This document shows, one piece after another, positions 7,996-9,046 of a stretch of 9,046 bases of DNA; positions within the stretch are counted from its first letter, which is position 1, and the number at the start of each line of letters is the position of its first letter. The notes beneath the pieces were generated by a model, which saw nothing but the letters and a program-made list of their open reading frames with translations, ran no database searches and was not told where the DNA came from. This DNA is from Deinococcus marmoris (GTDB taxonomy: Bacteria > Deinococcota > Deinococci > Deinococcales > Deinococcaceae): assembly GCF_001949125.1 (NCBI RefSeq), contig NZ_MSTI01000088.1:1-9046 (forward strand), given 5' to 3'. A program made the translations under genes and the position numbers.

Positions 7996-8025
7996 AGTCT
8001 AGCGGGCGCGGGGGCCGGATTTCAA
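7996..8025 (-). promoter_or_regulatory. promoter of the aspS leader
   Basis: On the minus strand, -35 TTGAAA (8025-8020, 5 of 6 to TTGACA), an 18-nt spacer, and -10 TAGACT (8001-7996, TAnnnT). It is followed after 7 nt by the ATG of the leader peptide, so transcription should start at the ATG or one base before it. This is the best-formed promoter in the window. It begins 38 nt after the stop of the ankyrin gene. Confidence 0.75.
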
Positions 8026-8063
8026 CGTGGAAACTAGTCAACGCGGCGGCTAGGCAGGGGAGA

Positions 8064-8633
8064 CTAATCAGAGGTGGCGTCCTCGCCACTGGCCGCCATA
8101 ACTGCGTCCAATCTTGCCGCCGTCTCTGCCGCGCCCATCACACGGGCGGCGTCTGCGGCGCTGGCCCCGCCCGCGTCGCGCACGCTGGGATCGGCCCCCA
8201 GTTCCAGCAGCCAGTTCAGCATGTCCATGCGGCCAAACATGGCGGCCATCATCAGCGCCGTCCTGCCGCCGGGCGCGGCCACGTCCAGCCCCGCGCCGCG
8301 CTCTACCAGCAGTTCGGCGGTGGCCTGATCGCCCCGGAACGCCGCGCCCATCAGCGGCGTCTGTCCCTGATCGTTCAGGATGTCGGGATCGCCGCCCCGG
8401 TCCAGCAGCGTGCGGACGGCTTCCGTGTGGCTGTGGTAGGCCGCCAGCATCAGCAGCGTGTCGCCGCGCGTGTTCTGGAGGTTGGGCGGCAGGCCCTTTT
8501 CCAGCCATGTTTTCAGGAAATCGGCATCCCCGTTGCGCGCCGCCTCGAAGGCGGACTGCATGATGTCCAGCACCTCGGCGTCGGTAGCTTCGGCGGATTG
8601 CGGATTGGTTTGTGGCTCGTGATCGGCAGACAT
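8064..8633 (-). CDS. ankyrin-repeat protein
   Basis: A 189-residue cytoplasmic-looking protein with no signal peptide. After a polar N-terminus (1-20), an imperfect first repeat or cap (about 24-55, AFEAARNGDADFLKTWLEKG) is followed by three regular 33-residue ankyrin repeats: 56-88 (GDTLLMLAAYHSHTEAVRTL), 89-121 (GQTPLMGAAFRGDQATAELL) and 122-154 (GRTALMMAAMFGRMDMLNWL). A degenerate Ala-rich capping repeat closes it (155-185). Ankyrin repeats bind proteins, so a partner-binding or scaffold role is likely, but no partner is suggested by the neighbours. The start is ATG at 8633, with AAAGGAG 7 nt upstream; the longer in-frame TTG at 8687 would add 18 residues that contain the ribosome binding site. 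It reads towards aspS, but the aspS leader has its own promoter and a terminator. Confidence 0.88.
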   Translation of the reverse strand: MSADHEPQTNPQSAEATDAEVLDIMQSAFEAARNGDADFLKTWLEKGLPPNLQNTRGDTLLMLAAYHSHTEAVRTLLDRGGDPDILNDQGQTPLMGAAFRGDQATAELLVERGAGLDVAAPGGRTALMMAAMFGRMDMLNWLLELGADPSVRDAGGASAADAARVMGAAETAARLDAVMAASGEDATSD

Positions 8634-8640
8634 AGGGAGA

Positions 8641-8647
8641 CTCCTTT
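8641..8647 (-). promoter_or_regulatory. Shine-Dalgarno deciding the ankyrin-protein start
   Basis: AAAGGAG on the minus strand ends 7 nt before the ATG at 8633, an almost ideal site. It rules out the upstream in-frame TTG at 8687 as the main start. Confidence 0.8.
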
Positions 8648-8699
8648 GTGGGTGCGGTTGGGGACAGTGTGGCTGAGAGGCGGACAAACTTCTGCCGTC

Positions 8700-8705
8700 A
8701 GCATA
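8700..8705 (-). promoter_or_regulatory. possible -10 box upstream of the ankyrin gene
   Basis: TATGCT on the minus strand would place the start of transcription about 55-60 nt before the ankyrin ATG. Seventeen nt further up is TCAAAA, a poor -35. The element may be part of the adjacent insertion sequence end. Weak call. Confidence 0.3.
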
Positions 8706-8734
8706 AGCAATGGTTCGGACAGTTTTGACCAGCT

Positions 8735-9046
8735 CTAAGCTGCTTTGACTCCCAGATCCAGCGGCCTGGATGGATGTTTTTCCAATTCAGCAAATCTCGC
8801 CTGAAGACCGAGATTGCTCAGTATTCGCCACGCAAACAGTCGATTGAAGGCCCGCCGCTTGATGTCCTCGTAGGAAAACACCAGCGAAGTGACCGGGCGA
8901 CCCTGGAGGCCGCTGGCCTCCAGGAGCATTTCAGCCCGGCCCAGACTGAGTGCAAAGAACGCAGCATTCCAGTGATTTTCCAGAGCCTGCGTCTTGCGGA
9001 GCTGGCATGTGGTCAGCCCTGCGAACTGCTTGGCATCGCGAAACAC
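8735..9046 (-). CDS. IS4-like DDE transposase, C-terminal part (cut by the window edge)
   Basis: The 103 visible residues begin mid-gene: the first codon in the window is an internal GTG, and the frame runs open to the edge. FRDAKQFAGLTTCQLRKTQA followed by LENHWNAAFFALSL is the C-terminal signature of IS4-type DDE transposases, in which FRDAKQ follows the catalytic Glu of the DDE triad; that Glu and the two Asp residues lie outside the window. The protein ends LDLGVKAA with TAG at 8737-8735. No frameshift is seen in the visible part, so the gene may be intact. It points towards the ankyrin gene, 101 bp away. The exact IS subgroup is not clear. Confidence 0.8.
   Translation of the reverse strand: MFRDAKQFAGLTTCQLRKTQALENHWNAAFFALSLGRAEMLLEASGLQGRPVTSLVFSYEDIKRRAFNRLFAWRILSNLGLQARFAELEKHPSRPLDLGVKAA
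8735..9046. mobile_element. insertion sequence, one end only
   Basis: Inferred from the transposase tail. The element's terminal inverted repeat should lie between the transposase stop and the ankyrin Shine-Dalgarno (8648-8734), but it cannot be fixed without the other end. CGGACA occurs twice there (8681-8686 and 8716-8721), both in the same orientation, so these are not the two arms of one inverted repeat. Confidence 0.6.

Noticed and set aside
7865..8063. T-box riboswitch in the aspS leader
   Set aside because: The leader has a terminator and an antiterminator, but no UGGNACCGCG-type T-box sequence, and its length (about 125 nt) is too short for a full stem I. The leader peptide explains it better.

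Overview
The window looks like a chromosomal piece of a Deinococcus species. Most genes are GC-rich (44 of 60 bases G/C in 2221-2280). It carries an archaeal-genre aspartyl-tRNA synthetase of the short, non-discriminating kind known from Deinococcus. Several genes have a TAnnnT -10 box placed 6-7 nt before the start codon, which is the signature of the leaderless mRNAs common in Deinococcus. The genus call is inference from gene content and style, not from a database match.

Layout, left to right. A C/G-tract hairpin (about 30-48) precedes a membrane-anchored alpha/beta hydrolase (85-1254, +). Joined to it by an ATGA overlap is a strikingly AT-rich gene (1251-2081, +) for a DUF4393/Abi_alpha-like protein, probably an acquired phage-defence-type gene. 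It is followed after 22 bp by an acetyl-CoA acyltransferase (thiolase, 2104-3312, +) and a terminator. Convergent to these is a lipoprotein with one Ig-like domain (3384-4313, -). Then come moeA (4527-5732, -) and, divergent from it, a SlyD-type FKBP prolyl isomerase (5894-6382, +) ending in a strong terminator. On the minus strand, aspS (6530-7864) is preceded by a 5' leader of about 125 nt, and upstream of that lies an ankyrin-repeat protein (8066-8633 plus stop from 8064). The right edge is the C-terminal end of an IS4-like DDE transposase (8735-9046, -, cut by the window).

The most interesting element is the aspS leader (7888-8025, minus strand). A promoter (-35 TTGAAA, 18 nt, -10 TAGACT) sits 7 nt before the ATG of an unlisted 14-codon ORF reading MFAAALNDNDNDPQ-stop. 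Its six control codons alternate Asn and Asp, the two amino acids whose tRNAs a non-discriminating AspRS charges. Right after it lie three mutually exclusive hairpins: CCCC/GGGG around the stop codon, a GGGG-(A)-CGC / GCG-CCCC antiterminator, and a strong terminator with a 7-U tract just ahead of the aspS ribosome binding site. This is the architecture of ribosome-mediated transcription attenuation, here apparently reading charged tRNA-Asp and tRNA-Asn together to control the enzyme that feeds both. The leader peptide appears to be translated from a leaderless or near-leaderless mRNA.

The remaining genes are metabolic or house-keeping singletons (molybdenum cofactor, fatty-acid/acetyl-CoA metabolism, protein folding) with no common pathway visible. 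No gene-free stretch exceeds 300 bases.
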